Positions 34,429-43,000 of a stretch of DNA of 64,000 nucleotides are shown here, piece after piece (position 1 is the stretch's first letter; every line of letters begins with the position of its first letter). The position numbers and the translations under genes were made by a program. This DNA is from Lewinella sp. IMCC34191 (GTDB lineage: Bacteria > Bacteroidota > Bacteroidia > Chitinophagales > Saprospiraceae), in NCBI RefSeq assembly GCF_003390935.1, contig NZ_QNQZ01000009.1, positions 62,001-126,000 on the forward strand. The letters run 5' to 3'. The notes beneath the pieces were generated by a model that did no database searches, was not told where the DNA came from, and saw nothing but the letters and a program-made list of their open reading frames with translations.

Positions 34429-35847
34429 TTATGGCCAAATCCCCAGGCTGATGTAATCGTTTGATATCTTGCTAATTGCGAGCGCGAAGGCGGCGGTTCG
34501 CAAGTCTTTGATCCCCTCTTTCTCCTTGTACAAATCGTATATACCCTGGAAACCACTGATCATGGTCTCCTCCAATCCGGAACGAACAAGGTCGATCTCG
34601 TCAGCCCCGTGAATGATCATCTGCCGATCTCGTTCGCTGATCTCCTTACCGGTGGTCGATTCGATCTGCTCCACGATGCGACGGTAGTTTTGCTCGTCAA
34701 AGCGCTTCTGTAGCCGCCCGAACCGCATGTGACTCAGGTTCTTGAGCCATTCGAAGTAACTGACGGTAACTCCGCCCGCATTGAGGTAAATATCGGGGAG
34801 AACGATCACCCCCCGCTCGGCAAGTATGGCCGCTCCACTGGCGGTGACGGGTCCGTTAGCGGCCTCGGCGACCATTTTAGCCTTAACGTTGGCCGCATTG
34901 TCTTCGTCGATCTGGTTCTCCAGCGCGGCCGGAACTAAAATATCGCATTCGAACTCCATGACGGCCCGGCGCTCTTCCTTTCCGAAGGCTTTCGCTCCGG
35001 GGTAACTCAGAATGCTACCGTGTTCCGCGCGATGGCGAATCACGTCGTGGATATCAAAGCCTTCGGGATTATAGATAGCGCCTTCGACTTCCGACACGCC
35101 GATGATGGTGACACCACCCTCGTCCTGGCTAATTGTCGCGGTATGTGAGCCTACATTGCCTAATCCCTGTACCACCATCGTTTTGCCCTCGATGCCGGTT
35201 TTGAGTCCCAGGCGGTCCATCAGGTCGGCCTGGTTACAGGCTTCGCGAATGCCGTAGAAAACGCCGCGACCGGTGGCCTCGGTCCTGCCCCGGACACCAT
35301 TCTGGCTAACCGGCTTACCGGTTACACAGCCGGCGGCGTTAATATCGTCGGGGTGAAAACTGCGATAGGTGTCATAGATCCAGGCCATCTCGCGCGGTCC
35401 GGTACCGTAATCGGGTGCGGGAACGTCAATAGCCGGCCCGATGAATTTACGACGAATGAGCTCGGTGGTGTACCGGCGGGTGATCTTCTCCAGGTCGCTT
35501 TCCGAGTACTCCCAGGGGTTGATGCGAACCCCGCCCTTCGCGCCGCCAAAGGGGACGTCTACGATGGCACACTTGTAAGACATCAGGGTGGCGAGCGCGA
35601 CGACCTCTTCCTGATTGACGTGGTTGGAGTAGCGAATACCCCCTTTCGTCGGGCTACGGTGGTGACTGTGCTGGGCGCGGTACGCCTCGATAACCTGCAC
35701 CTCTCCGTTGATCTTGACGGGAAAGTAAATCTGGTATACGCTATTGCAAATCTTAATTTGACTAAGAAGCCCCTCCGGAAGGCCGGTGTGGGGGGCGGCG
35801 GCGTCAAAGTACCGTCCTACACTTTCTAAAAATGAGTTGTCACGCAT
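34429..35847 (-). CDS. Glu/Leu/Phe/Val-type amino acid dehydrogenase (probably glutamate dehydrogenase)
   Basis: About 472 residues from the ATG at 35847. An in-frame ATG at 35868 would add seven residues but lies deeper in the upstream gene. Seen: AYRAQHSHHRSPTKGGIRYS, the glycine-rich GGAKGGVRINPWEYS with substrate-binding Lys, DVPAPDYGTGPREMAWIYD, and the NAD(P) fold GLGNVGSHTATISQDEGG. It catalyses reversible oxidative deamination, linking 2-oxoglutarate and ammonia. It is somewhat longer than typical 420-450-residue forms. Its start overlaps the stop of the CcmD-like gene by 8 nt, suggesting translational coupling, and an Lrp regulator follows. Confidence 0.9.
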   Translation of the reverse strand: MRDNSFLESVGRYFDAAAPHTGLPEGLLSQIKICNSVYQIYFPVKINGEVQVIEAYRAQHSHHRSPTKGGIRYSNHVNQEEVVALATLMSYKCAIVDVPFGGAKGGVRINPWEYSESDLEKITRRYTTELIRRKFIGPAIDVPAPDYGTGPREMAWIYDTYRSFHPDDINAAGCVTGKPVSQNGVRGRTEATGRGVFYGIREACNQADLMDRLGLKTGIEGKTMVVQGLGNVGSHTATISQDEGGVTIIGVSEVEGAIYNPEGFDIHDVIRHRAEHGSILSYPGAKAFGKEERRAVMEFECDILVPAALENQIDEDNAANVKAKMVAEAANGPVTASGAAILAERGVIVLPDIYLNAGGVTVSYFEWLKNLSHMRFGRLQKRFDEQNYRRIVEQIESTTGKEISERDRQMIIHGADEIDLVRSGLEETMISGFQGIYDLYKEKEGIKDLRTAAFALAISKISNDYISLGIWP

Positions 35848-36070
35848 GATCTTCAATTTGATTTTCAATATCCGTTAGGCGGCGGTCCAGTCTCCAGAGA
35901 TAGAAGGCTAGTCCGAGAAAGACAACGACAATTACCGCAACTACCACGTACATTTTACCGATGCTGCGCAAAAAATCTGGGGCAGGTTCGGTACCTGACT
36001 GCGCGAACAGTCCGCCCCAATGGACGATCAGTGCGAGTAAAGCGAGAATTCGGGAGTTACGATACATCAT
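35840..36070 (-). CDS. CcmD-family mini membrane protein
   Basis: 76 residues, or 75 from a second ATG. A signal-like N-terminal helix (LALLALIVHWGGLFAQ) is followed by a short linker, a second membrane helix (MYVVVAVIVVVFLGLAFYL) and a charged, coiled-coil tail. The SIGKMYVVVAVIVVVF...RLDRRLTDIENQI pattern is that of small Bacteroidota proteins annotated as CcmD family, by analogy with the haem-exporter subunit. No cytochrome c maturation genes are near. It overlaps the dehydrogenase start by 8 nt. A one-mismatch -7 element (TACCTTCG) is at 36090-36097 on the minus strand. Confidence 0.7.
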   Translation of the reverse strand: MMYRNSRILALLALIVHWGGLFAQSGTEPAPDFLRSIGKMYVVVAVIVVVFLGLAFYLWRLDRRLTDIENQIEDHA

Positions 36071-36199
36071 GTCGGCTGGTTAGGCAGAGCGAAGGTAAGC
36101 AATGAGGTGTCGGTCATCCGAAAATGCGGCGCGTTCGTCTAGCAAATACGACGGACTTACCATTCGGGCCGAATTTGAGGACCAATTAATCAATCAGCC

Positions 36200-36571
36200 A
36201 TGCGCATCTTAGCACTACCCATTCAAGACGACTTATTGGAAGTCCACAACAGCATGTGGACCGGCGAGGAAAAAGTCTACTTCAACGGGAACTTGGCCAG
36301 TTCGGGTCACAGTTTGTTTGGTCGGAGTCACTATTTTACGGTAGACGCTACGGACGGACAGGGAGTGGATAAGTTTCGCGTCGAGATCGGTATGGCATGG
36401 TGGGGAGCCATCACCGTCGATGTCTTTAAAAACGATCGCTGCCTGCTGGCCAGTCACCGTACGCCGGTTACCCGCGTAGACCCCCGGACCTTACCCAACA
36501 CGGAGTCTAAGCCCTACCACATACGCCGGGAGGGAAACACCACCGAACTGGACGAAGAGTTTTTCGTGTAG
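36200..36571 (+). CDS. Conserved-looking hypothetical protein, beta-rich
   Basis: 123 residues with no signal peptide or membrane helix. Alternating hydrophobic strands (KVYFNGNLASSGHSLFGRSHYFTV and FRVEIGMAWWGAITVDVF) suggest a compact beta-sandwich, ending in a polar tail. A Trp-Trp-Gly in the core is distinctive. Codon use resembles the neighbours and the gene has clear spacing on both sides, so it is probably real. I do not recognise the family. Confidence 0.6.
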   Translation: MRILALPIQDDLLEVHNSMWTGEEKVYFNGNLASSGHSLFGRSHYFTVDATDGQGVDKFRVEIGMAWWGAITVDVFKNDRCLLASHRTPVTRVDPRTLPNTESKPYHIRREGNTTELDEEFFV

Positions 36572-36607
36572 GCGGAGTTCCCGGTCGCCTGGCCGTCACG
36601 GCTTGAT

Positions 36608-36615
36608 TACCTTTG
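36608..36615 (+). promoter_or_regulatory. -7 promoter element of purB
   Basis: TACCTTTG is a full TAnnTTTG match, 17 nt before the purB ATG, giving a very short leader. Confidence 0.55.
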
Positions 36616-36631
36616 CGGGCAAAAGTCTACC

Positions 36632-37972
36632 ATGTCTGCACTCACCGCTATCGGTCCGGTCGACGGCCGTTACGCCTCCAAAGTTAAATCGCTCTCCCCT
36701 TACTTCAGCGAATACGGATTGATCAGGTACCGGGTATTGGTTGAGGTAAGATATCTCCAAGCGCTCCACCGGTTGGGGCTTCCCCAAGTAGCAGTGGCCG
36801 ACAAGACAAGCATTGATCGCTTGGATTCCATCGTGGATAACTTCAGCGAAGCGGACGCGCAGCAGATCAAGGCGACCGAACGCGTCACCAATCACGACGT
36901 AAAGGCTGTAGAATATTTTTTAAAGGACAAATTGAAAGAGAATGGGCTGGAGGCTATTCTGGAGTTCGTTCACTTTGGACTCACCAGCCAGGATATAAAT
37001 AATACGGCGATTCCTTTAAGTCTGAAGGACGGGTTGCAGGAAGTCATTCAACCCGCACTGGACCGTCTGTTAACGAACCTGGACGGACGTGTTCAGGAGT
37101 GGAAGGAAGTGCCCATGTTGGCAAAGACCCACGGGCAACCTGCGTCCCCTACCCTATTGGGTAAGGAATTCGCAGTCTGGACGGCTCGTCTCCGCGAACA
37201 AATCCGGCAGATGAAGGCCGTCCCCTATTCGGCTAAATTCGGCGGCGCTACCGGTAACATGAATGCCCACTACGTCGCCTACCCCGATACGGACTGGCAC
37301 GCCTTCGCCGATGGTTTCGTACAAGATGATCTCGGACTGCAGCGCAGTTACCCGACCACCCAAATCGAGCACTACGATAACCTGGCGGCTACCTTCCACG
37401 CCCTATCCCGTATCGCTACTATCCTCATCGATCTGTGCCGCGACATCTGGACCTACATTAGTATGGAGTATTTCCGCCAGCGCACCGTGGCCGGCGAGAT
37501 CGGCAGTTCCGCCATGCCCCACAAGGTTAACCCCATTGACTTTGAAAATGCGGAGGGTAACCTGGGCCTGGCCCGCGCGATCTTCGGTCATTTGGCCGAT
37601 AAGCTCCCCATCTCCCGCCTGCAACGCGACCTCACGGATTCTACGGTGCTGCGTAACATAGGCGTCCCGCTGGCTCATGTGCTCATCGCCATTCAGGCAA
37701 TCGAGAAGGGCTTGGGTAAGCTACTCCTCAACGAGGAAAAATTACGTGCCGATCTGGAAGCCAACTGGATGGTGACGGCGGAGGCTATCCAAAATGTATT
37801 GCGGCGGGAGGGTTATCCGAAGCCGTATGAGGCGTTGAAGGAGTTGACGCGGGGGAATTCGGCCGTGGACCAGCAAACCATCTCCCAGTTCATTGCAGGA
37901 CTTAAGGTCTCAGAATCCGTGAAGAATGAACTGCGGCAAATTAGCCCGCAGAACTACGTGGGTCGGTTTTGA
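36632..37972 (+). CDS. purB: Adenylosuccinate lyase
   Basis: 446 residues. It cleaves SAICAR and adenylosuccinate, releasing fumarate, in purine and AMP synthesis. The lyase superfamily signature is intact (GSSAMPHKVNPIDFENAEGN near residue 290), preceded by the catalytic His region KTHGQPASPT and the substrate segment HFGLTSQDINNTA. The N-terminus ALTAIGPVDGRYASKVKSLS is typical of the PurB form found in gamma-proteobacteria and Bacteroidota. The next gene begins inside its stop codon. Confidence 0.97.
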   Translation: MSALTAIGPVDGRYASKVKSLSPYFSEYGLIRYRVLVEVRYLQALHRLGLPQVAVADKTSIDRLDSIVDNFSEADAQQIKATERVTNHDVKAVEYFLKDKLKENGLEAILEFVHFGLTSQDINNTAIPLSLKDGLQEVIQPALDRLLTNLDGRVQEWKEVPMLAKTHGQPASPTLLGKEFAVWTARLREQIRQMKAVPYSAKFGGATGNMNAHYVAYPDTDWHAFADGFVQDDLGLQRSYPTTQIEHYDNLAATFHALSRIATILIDLCRDIWTYISMEYFRQRTVAGEIGSSAMPHKVNPIDFENAEGNLGLARAIFGHLADKLPISRLQRDLTDSTVLRNIGVPLAHVLIAIQAIEKGLGKLLLNEEKLRADLEANWMVTAEAIQNVLRREGYPKPYEALKELTRGNSAVDQQTISQFIAGLKVSESVKNELRQISPQNYVGRF

Positions 37973-39072
37973 GTCCCGTACGCGTCTTGCAGATTGCGGG
38001 TGGTATGGACCGTGCAGGAGTGGAAACATCCATCATGAATTTGTACCGCTGGATCGATCGTTCTCGACTGCAGTTCGACTTTCTGTACTTCACTGACCGC
38101 GTTTGCCATTACGACAGCGAAATTCAAGCTTTAGGAGGAATAATCTACCGCCTGCCCCCGGTGAATAATCCCGCTTCTCGCTTTTGGTCCACCTTTCAGT
38201 TTTTACGGGCGCATCCGGAATTCGTGGCCGTTCACAACCACACCTTGCTCGATGGGGGCCTCTATCTGCTAGCCGCCTATTTCGGGTCGGTTAGCAGTAG
38301 AATAGCTCATTCCCATACTACCCGCGCTAATTTGAGATTATCTGCTTTTAGCCTTCTTTATCAGCGTATATCGATAAAACTTATGCAGTGGTGCGCAAAC
38401 CGCTATGTGGCATGTGGTCACGCCGCCGGACAATTTCTTTTCGGACCGTCTAGACCGTTTCACATTATGCGTAATGGCATTGCCCTGACCCGTTTTGCCG
38501 CCTCAAGTCCTTCCTTACTGAGGTCACTACTAAACCTGCCTGCGGATTGCCGCGTATTGTGCCAAATCGGGCGTCTCGACTACCAGAAAAACCCCGGCTA
38601 CTCCCTTTCAATCGCCCGGAAGCTTACCCAAATGGGTTATCATTACCACCTTGTATTTGTGGGTGATGGACAAATGATCGGTGATCTTGAGGATACAGTC
38701 GTCACCTTCGGTCTGGAAAAACACGTTAGCTTCCTCGGCAACCGCAACGATATACCGGATATCCTGGCTGGATCGGATCTCATGCTGCTCCCTTCATTCT
38801 ACGAAGGTTTTCCACTAGTTTTGGTCGAATCCCAGGCTGCGGGCTTGCCCGCAGTGGTTTCCAACCAAGTATCCGAGGAGGTTGATCTCGGACTGGGCCT
38901 GATTGAATTTCTCCCTTTAGTTTCAGTTGATCAATGGTGTAAAACGATTATCAAATTCGCATCGGCAACTTCCCCGTCAAGAGATGATAGAATTGCCGTG
39001 CTGGAAAAGGCCGGATTTGATGCAGCTTCGAATGCTGCAAGACTGAACGAATTATATGGCCTGCCCCGATAG
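37969..39072 (+). CDS. Family 4-type glycosyltransferase (GT-B)
   Basis: 367 residues from a TTG whose last bases overlap the purB stop codon (TTGA), so it is probably translationally coupled. The N-terminus VRVLQIAGGMDRAGVETSIMNLYRW and the C-terminal nucleotide-sugar region SDLMLLPSFYEGFPLVLVESQAAGLPAV (E-x7-E) mark a retaining GT-B glycosyltransferase, as in capsule or exopolysaccharide clusters. The donor and acceptor are unknown. The G+C content looks lower than in purB and lepA, hinting at acquired sequence in this stretch. It is followed by another glycosyltransferase-like gene. Confidence 0.85.
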   Translation: MSPVRVLQIAGGMDRAGVETSIMNLYRWIDRSRLQFDFLYFTDRVCHYDSEIQALGGIIYRLPPVNNPASRFWSTFQFLRAHPEFVAVHNHTLLDGGLYLLAAYFGSVSSRIAHSHTTRANLRLSAFSLLYQRISIKLMQWCANRYVACGHAAGQFLFGPSRPFHIMRNGIALTRFAASSPSLLRSLLNLPADCRVLCQIGRLDYQKNPGYSLSIARKLTQMGYHYHLVFVGDGQMIGDLEDTVVTFGLEKHVSFLGNRNDIPDILAGSDLMLLPSFYEGFPLVLVESQAAGLPAVVSNQVSEEVDLGLGLIEFLPLVSVDQWCKTIIKFASATSPSRDDRIAVLEKAGFDAASNAARLNELYGLPR

Positions 39073-39111
39073 GCACGTCGGGTCTAGCAGCAATACATTA
39101 GACGGGCAAAA

Positions 39112-40263
39112 ATGAATGCGCCAGCCGAAAACAAGACGGTACATTACCTGGAAGCTTTTGACCATACGGAGTTAATTGAAAGATGGGTAGGCCTGATTGC
39201 CAGCATTGCAGGTGTTAAAGTGGTTTGCCACGTCAAACCTTGCTACCAGGAATCTCTTCGCGCCCAATATTCCACGGTCCCCAACGTATCTATTGGCGGA
39301 CCCACCGAAGGGATCTCGTGGCCCGCTTATATCCGGCGCATTCAGTTTGACAGCACGAGTGTCGCCGTAATTCCAACGGTTGGACAGCGGCCTCACTGGT
39401 TTACCTCCTTAATTAGTCGGGTGAACTTCTACCTGGTGTTGCACAATCTCAATTACTGGTTTGACCGATCCGCGTACCGCTTGCCCCGCAGCACGGTAAA
39501 AGATTTGGCCAAGGATGTAAGGCAGTACATTGAAATACGTGCCAAACGATCTCTGCTTACCTCCTCCCTCGCACTACTCTATGCTACGGATGCCCTGGCA
39601 CAAGAAGGAATGCGGGAAACATCTTTAGGCAACGTCAATCACCTCGTTTTACCGTTTTCGTGTCTGCGGAATTCGCCAGTACAAATCACGGCGAATGCTG
39701 ACAGGAGAACCTTGCAGGTGGTCGTACCGGGCTCTATGAGCAGCAGAGCTCGTAACTACAAGCTAGTCTTAGATGGCCTCGCTGGTGCGGCTGGCAATGA
39801 TGCCATGATAGATATCCACTTTGCCGGAAAAGTTGTTGACCAATGTATTCAAAGACAATTCCAGGAATTCGTTACCGAGCGGAGTTTATCGGGTACTAAC
39901 GGTATCCAACTTCACTGGTACAACGACGGCCTGGATGAACAGCAATTCGATGCGGTCCTGACATCCGCGGATGTGATACTGGCTCCGCTTAAGCCCGAGG
40001 TCACTGTTGGACGATATATTGAAAAAATTGGCTATACCAAAGCCTCGGGAACGCCCTTCGATGCCATCTATTTCGGCAAGCCCATCCTTTTACCATTTTG
40101 GCATCCACTACGGGACCCGGCCGTCTTACATTTTTCAGATGGCACCCATCTGGGAGACGTCCTCACGAACCTGGCCTTTAACCGGGAACTTCCGAAAAAT
40201 TGCTGGCACAGCAACACGGAGCAAGCCCTTCGCTCCAAATGGGAAAACTTGATAAAGGCCTAG
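39112..40263 (+). CDS. Glycosyltransferase-like protein (GT-B fold suspected)
   Basis: 383 residues with no membrane helix or signal peptide. I could not assign a named family. The layout fits a GT-B enzyme: an N-terminal half with YLVLHNLNYWF, a linker, then LQVVVPGSMSSRARNYKLVLDGL opening the second Rossmann domain and a C-terminal YTKASGTPFDAIYFGKPILLPFW, which resembles the donor-binding loop of polysaccharide glycosyltransferases. It sits 39 nt after the preceding glycosyltransferase on the same strand and shares its lower G+C look. Both probably modify the same surface glycan. Confidence 0.6.
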   Translation: MNAPAENKTVHYLEAFDHTELIERWVGLIASIAGVKVVCHVKPCYQESLRAQYSTVPNVSIGGPTEGISWPAYIRRIQFDSTSVAVIPTVGQRPHWFTSLISRVNFYLVLHNLNYWFDRSAYRLPRSTVKDLAKDVRQYIEIRAKRSLLTSSLALLYATDALAQEGMRETSLGNVNHLVLPFSCLRNSPVQITANADRRTLQVVVPGSMSSRARNYKLVLDGLAGAAGNDAMIDIHFAGKVVDQCIQRQFQEFVTERSLSGTNGIQLHWYNDGLDEQQFDAVLTSADVILAPLKPEVTVGRYIEKIGYTKASGTPFDAIYFGKPILLPFWHPLRDPAVLHFSDGTHLGDVLTNLAFNRELPKNCWHSNTEQALRSKWENLIKA

Positions 40264-40342
40264 ACGCCTGCGACTACGCTTCGTATGGGCTCACTGCCGA
40301 AATATTCGGTACTGGCAAAATCAAGTGGATCTGAACTTGCTT

Positions 40343-40361
40343 TCTACCTGCGCTCCGCCGC
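40343..40361 (-). repeat. Copy of the dispersed 19-nt repeat between glycosyltransferase gene and PBP1A
   Basis: An exact copy on the minus strand, ending 1 nt before the PBP1A stop codon, in a convergent intergenic region. The match with the copy at 44915 extends to about 22 nt (AGGGCGGC... onward). Confidence 0.8.
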
Positions 40362-40362
40362 C

Positions 40363-42906
40363 CTAAAAATCCGGGCTATTACCAAACGGGTCGTCATCCA
40401 GCAAGGGTTGATCGACGTAGTTCGTATCGTTTGGCGTACCGTAATACGCATCGCAATTCATTTCGATGCCCAGTTCTCCGGGGGGCCGTGCCCACTGCGC
40501 TTCGGTGTCCCAGCCAATGCTCTCATCCGCCTGGGAGGTGCTGACGAATCTACGGAAGAAGGGTTTGGCCATGTTGGACCCTGCCCCCAAGGCTAGGCTG
40601 CGGAAGCGGATCCACCGCTCGTCACCGCCGACCCAGGTTCCTACAATGAGTTCGGGGGTGATGCCCATATACCATCCGTCCGTCTGGTCGTTGGTCGTAC
40701 CCGTTTTTCCGCCCACGGGACCTTCTACGCCGCGCAGGTTACCTACGGAGGCACGTCCGAGCATATTCACCATGACGTAGTTCGCCTGGGGACTGATGGC
40801 GGGTCTTTCCTCGGGAAGGTATTCGTAGATGATACGGCCGGTACGGTCCTCGATCTTAGTGAGATAGACGGGGCGGATGAAGACGCCGTTATTGCCGAAG
40901 GTCGTATATGCTCCCGTAAGCTGCTGTACGGTCAAATCGACGGAACCGAGCGCGATGGATGGCGCGGCGGGTATCTGAGTCTTGGGGATACCCATATTCG
41001 CCACCATATTGCGGACCGGTTCAGTGCTCGCCAGCTCCTTCATCAGGTAGGCGGAGATGGTATTGACCGAGTTCTTTAGCCCCTGATATAGGGTGTAGTC
41101 CTGGTAGGAGTACGCACCGCTGGAGTTCCGTGGGGTCCATGGATCGTTCAATCCAAAATTACCGTCTCCCGGGCCGATGGTGACCGGTTGGTCGATAACC
41201 CGCAAACAGGGCGTGATACCCCGCAGGTCGATGCTGGCCGCGTATATGAAGGGCTTGAAAGTCGAGCCAACCTGACGGCGCGAGGTGACGTGGTCGTATT
41301 TAAACCACTTGAAGTTGCTGCCCCCCACCCAGGTGCGTACAAAGCCGGTGTGGGGCTCTACCGACATGCTGCCGATCTGCAGGATCATCTTGTGGTAACG
41401 GATACTATCGAGCGGCGTCATGGTGGTATCCGTTTCCATGGCCTCGTTATCGTAGGTAAAGACGCGCATCTCCACCTCCTTATCGAATTCCGTTTCCACC
41501 GTCTCCTGCAACTTCGTCCACGCTGCCCGCAGTTTCTCAAATTCAGGGAGCTTCATCACCTGACGATGCTGTGCGGCAAAATCTTCCGATATGAGATTAC
41601 GGCTGACGGCATCGGTGATGACGCCGGGTCGTTTGGCTTCGTCAATCATGCGCTGAATTTCCCGGTCATTGCGCGAAAACCGGAAATCCATCTTCGCCAG
41701 GATCTCCCGGATAACGGGTACCAGTATGCCTTGCCGGTACGCCTGGTAGCGATCTGACTGCCGGACTGCGTTCCGCAGGCTTTCTTTCCGCCGTTCCACC
41801 CGCACCTCCGTTTCGGAGTTCGGGTTCGTGTATGTCCAGGGGTCCATCCCGCTCCAGTGCGTGAAGAACTGTTCCTGGAGCTGCTTCATATGGATGCGCG
41901 CCTGCTCTTCGGCGTGCTGCTGCATCCTCGGATCGATGGTGGTGTAAAAGGTTAGCCCGTCCCGGTAGAGGTCGTAGGCCTGGCCGTCTGATTTCCGGTA
42001 AGGGTCCTGCTGCAGGATGCGTTTCGCTTCTTCCGCGAGCACCATACGGAAATACGGAGCCAGTCCGTCATCGTGCCGCTGCCGGGTAAATTTGACCCCG
42101 AGGGGAAGTTGGGAGAGCGAGTCGTATGCTACCTGGGTAATGCGGTGGTTACGGACCATCTGCTGCAGTACCTGATTCCGACGCAATTCGGTCCGGTCCG
42201 GAAAACGAAGTGGGTTATACAGCGAAGCATTCTTGAGCATGCCCACCAGCATGGCCGCTTCCTCGACGTTGAGATCCTGCGGACGCTTTCCGTCGAAGTA
42301 GTTCTCCGCGGCGGCCCGAATACCCTGCGCGCCATTGATAAAGTCGTACCGGTTGAGGTACATCGCGATAATCTCCTCCTTGGTGTATTTGCGCTCCAAC
42401 CGGACAGCGATGATCCACTCCTTTAATTTTTGAAAGGCACGCTCTACCAGATTCGCACTTACCTGCTCGGTAAATAGCAGCTTGGCCAACTGCTGAGTGA
42501 TCGTGGATCCACCACCGGCGCTTGCCTGGCCGAGCAGGGCCGTTTTGATGGCTACCCGCGGCAGTGACCGCCAGTCGATCCCGCTATGATCATAGTAACG
42601 TTCATCTTCCGTACTCACCAGGGCGGCCTCGAGGTGGGGTCCGAGATCATCAAAATTGACCATCACGCGGTTCTCTACGAAGAACCGTCCAAGCACCGTC
42701 CCATCACTAGCCAGAACCGGACTGGCTTCATTATTTTTAGGATTCTCCAGCTCCGTAACCGACGGAAGGTCGGTGAAGCTCAGGCTGAAAAAGAGGGCGA
42801 ATATGGCCACGGGCACGGCCAGTATCAGCACCCAGAATACCATCAGTGCGACACGCATCCAACCGGTGGTATCCCCAAAAAGAAACGATTTAATACTGGT
42901 CATCAT
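40363..42906 (-). CDS. Penicillin-binding protein 1A (bifunctional transglycosylase/transpeptidase)
   Basis: 847 residues, with a second Met directly after the first. A transmembrane helix (about residues 18-43) precedes the GT51 transglycosylase domain: catalytic Glu100 in STEDERYYDHSG, then GGGSTITQQLAKLLF and ERKYTKEEIIAMYLN. The transpeptidase domain carries the SxxK motif Ser548-Thr-Phe-Lys551, SVN at 613, and KTGT at 734-737. Between them lies an insertion of about 150 residues rich in charged helices. It polymerises and cross-links peptidoglycan at the inner membrane. It is monocistronic by position. Confidence 0.95.
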   Translation of the reverse strand: MMTSIKSFLFGDTTGWMRVALMVFWVLILAVPVAIFALFFSLSFTDLPSVTELENPKNNEASPVLASDGTVLGRFFVENRVMVNFDDLGPHLEAALVSTEDERYYDHSGIDWRSLPRVAIKTALLGQASAGGGSTITQQLAKLLFTEQVSANLVERAFQKLKEWIIAVRLERKYTKEEIIAMYLNRYDFINGAQGIRAAAENYFDGKRPQDLNVEEAAMLVGMLKNASLYNPLRFPDRTELRRNQVLQQMVRNHRITQVAYDSLSQLPLGVKFTRQRHDDGLAPYFRMVLAEEAKRILQQDPYRKSDGQAYDLYRDGLTFYTTIDPRMQQHAEEQARIHMKQLQEQFFTHWSGMDPWTYTNPNSETEVRVERRKESLRNAVRQSDRYQAYRQGILVPVIREILAKMDFRFSRNDREIQRMIDEAKRPGVITDAVSRNLISEDFAAQHRQVMKLPEFEKLRAAWTKLQETVETEFDKEVEMRVFTYDNEAMETDTTMTPLDSIRYHKMILQIGSMSVEPHTGFVRTWVGGSNFKWFKYDHVTSRRQVGSTFKPFIYAASIDLRGITPCLRVIDQPVTIGPGDGNFGLNDPWTPRNSSGAYSYQDYTLYQGLKNSVNTISAYLMKELASTEPVRNMVANMGIPKTQIPAAPSIALGSVDLTVQQLTGAYTTFGNNGVFIRPVYLTKIEDRTGRIIYEYLPEERPAISPQANYVMVNMLGRASVGNLRGVEGPVGGKTGTTNDQTDGWYMGITPELIVGTWVGGDERWIRFRSLALGAGSNMAKPFFRRFVSTSQADESIGWDTEAQWARPPGELGIEMNCDAYYGTPNDTNYVDQPLLDDDPFGNSPDF

Positions 42907-43000
42907 GGTGAGTTAGCCGGGAGCTGGAACTACACTCCCTAAATATGAAGTAAACGCTGCCTGACCGGAGTTCCGTACAATCTCTCCGGACCAATTAAGC

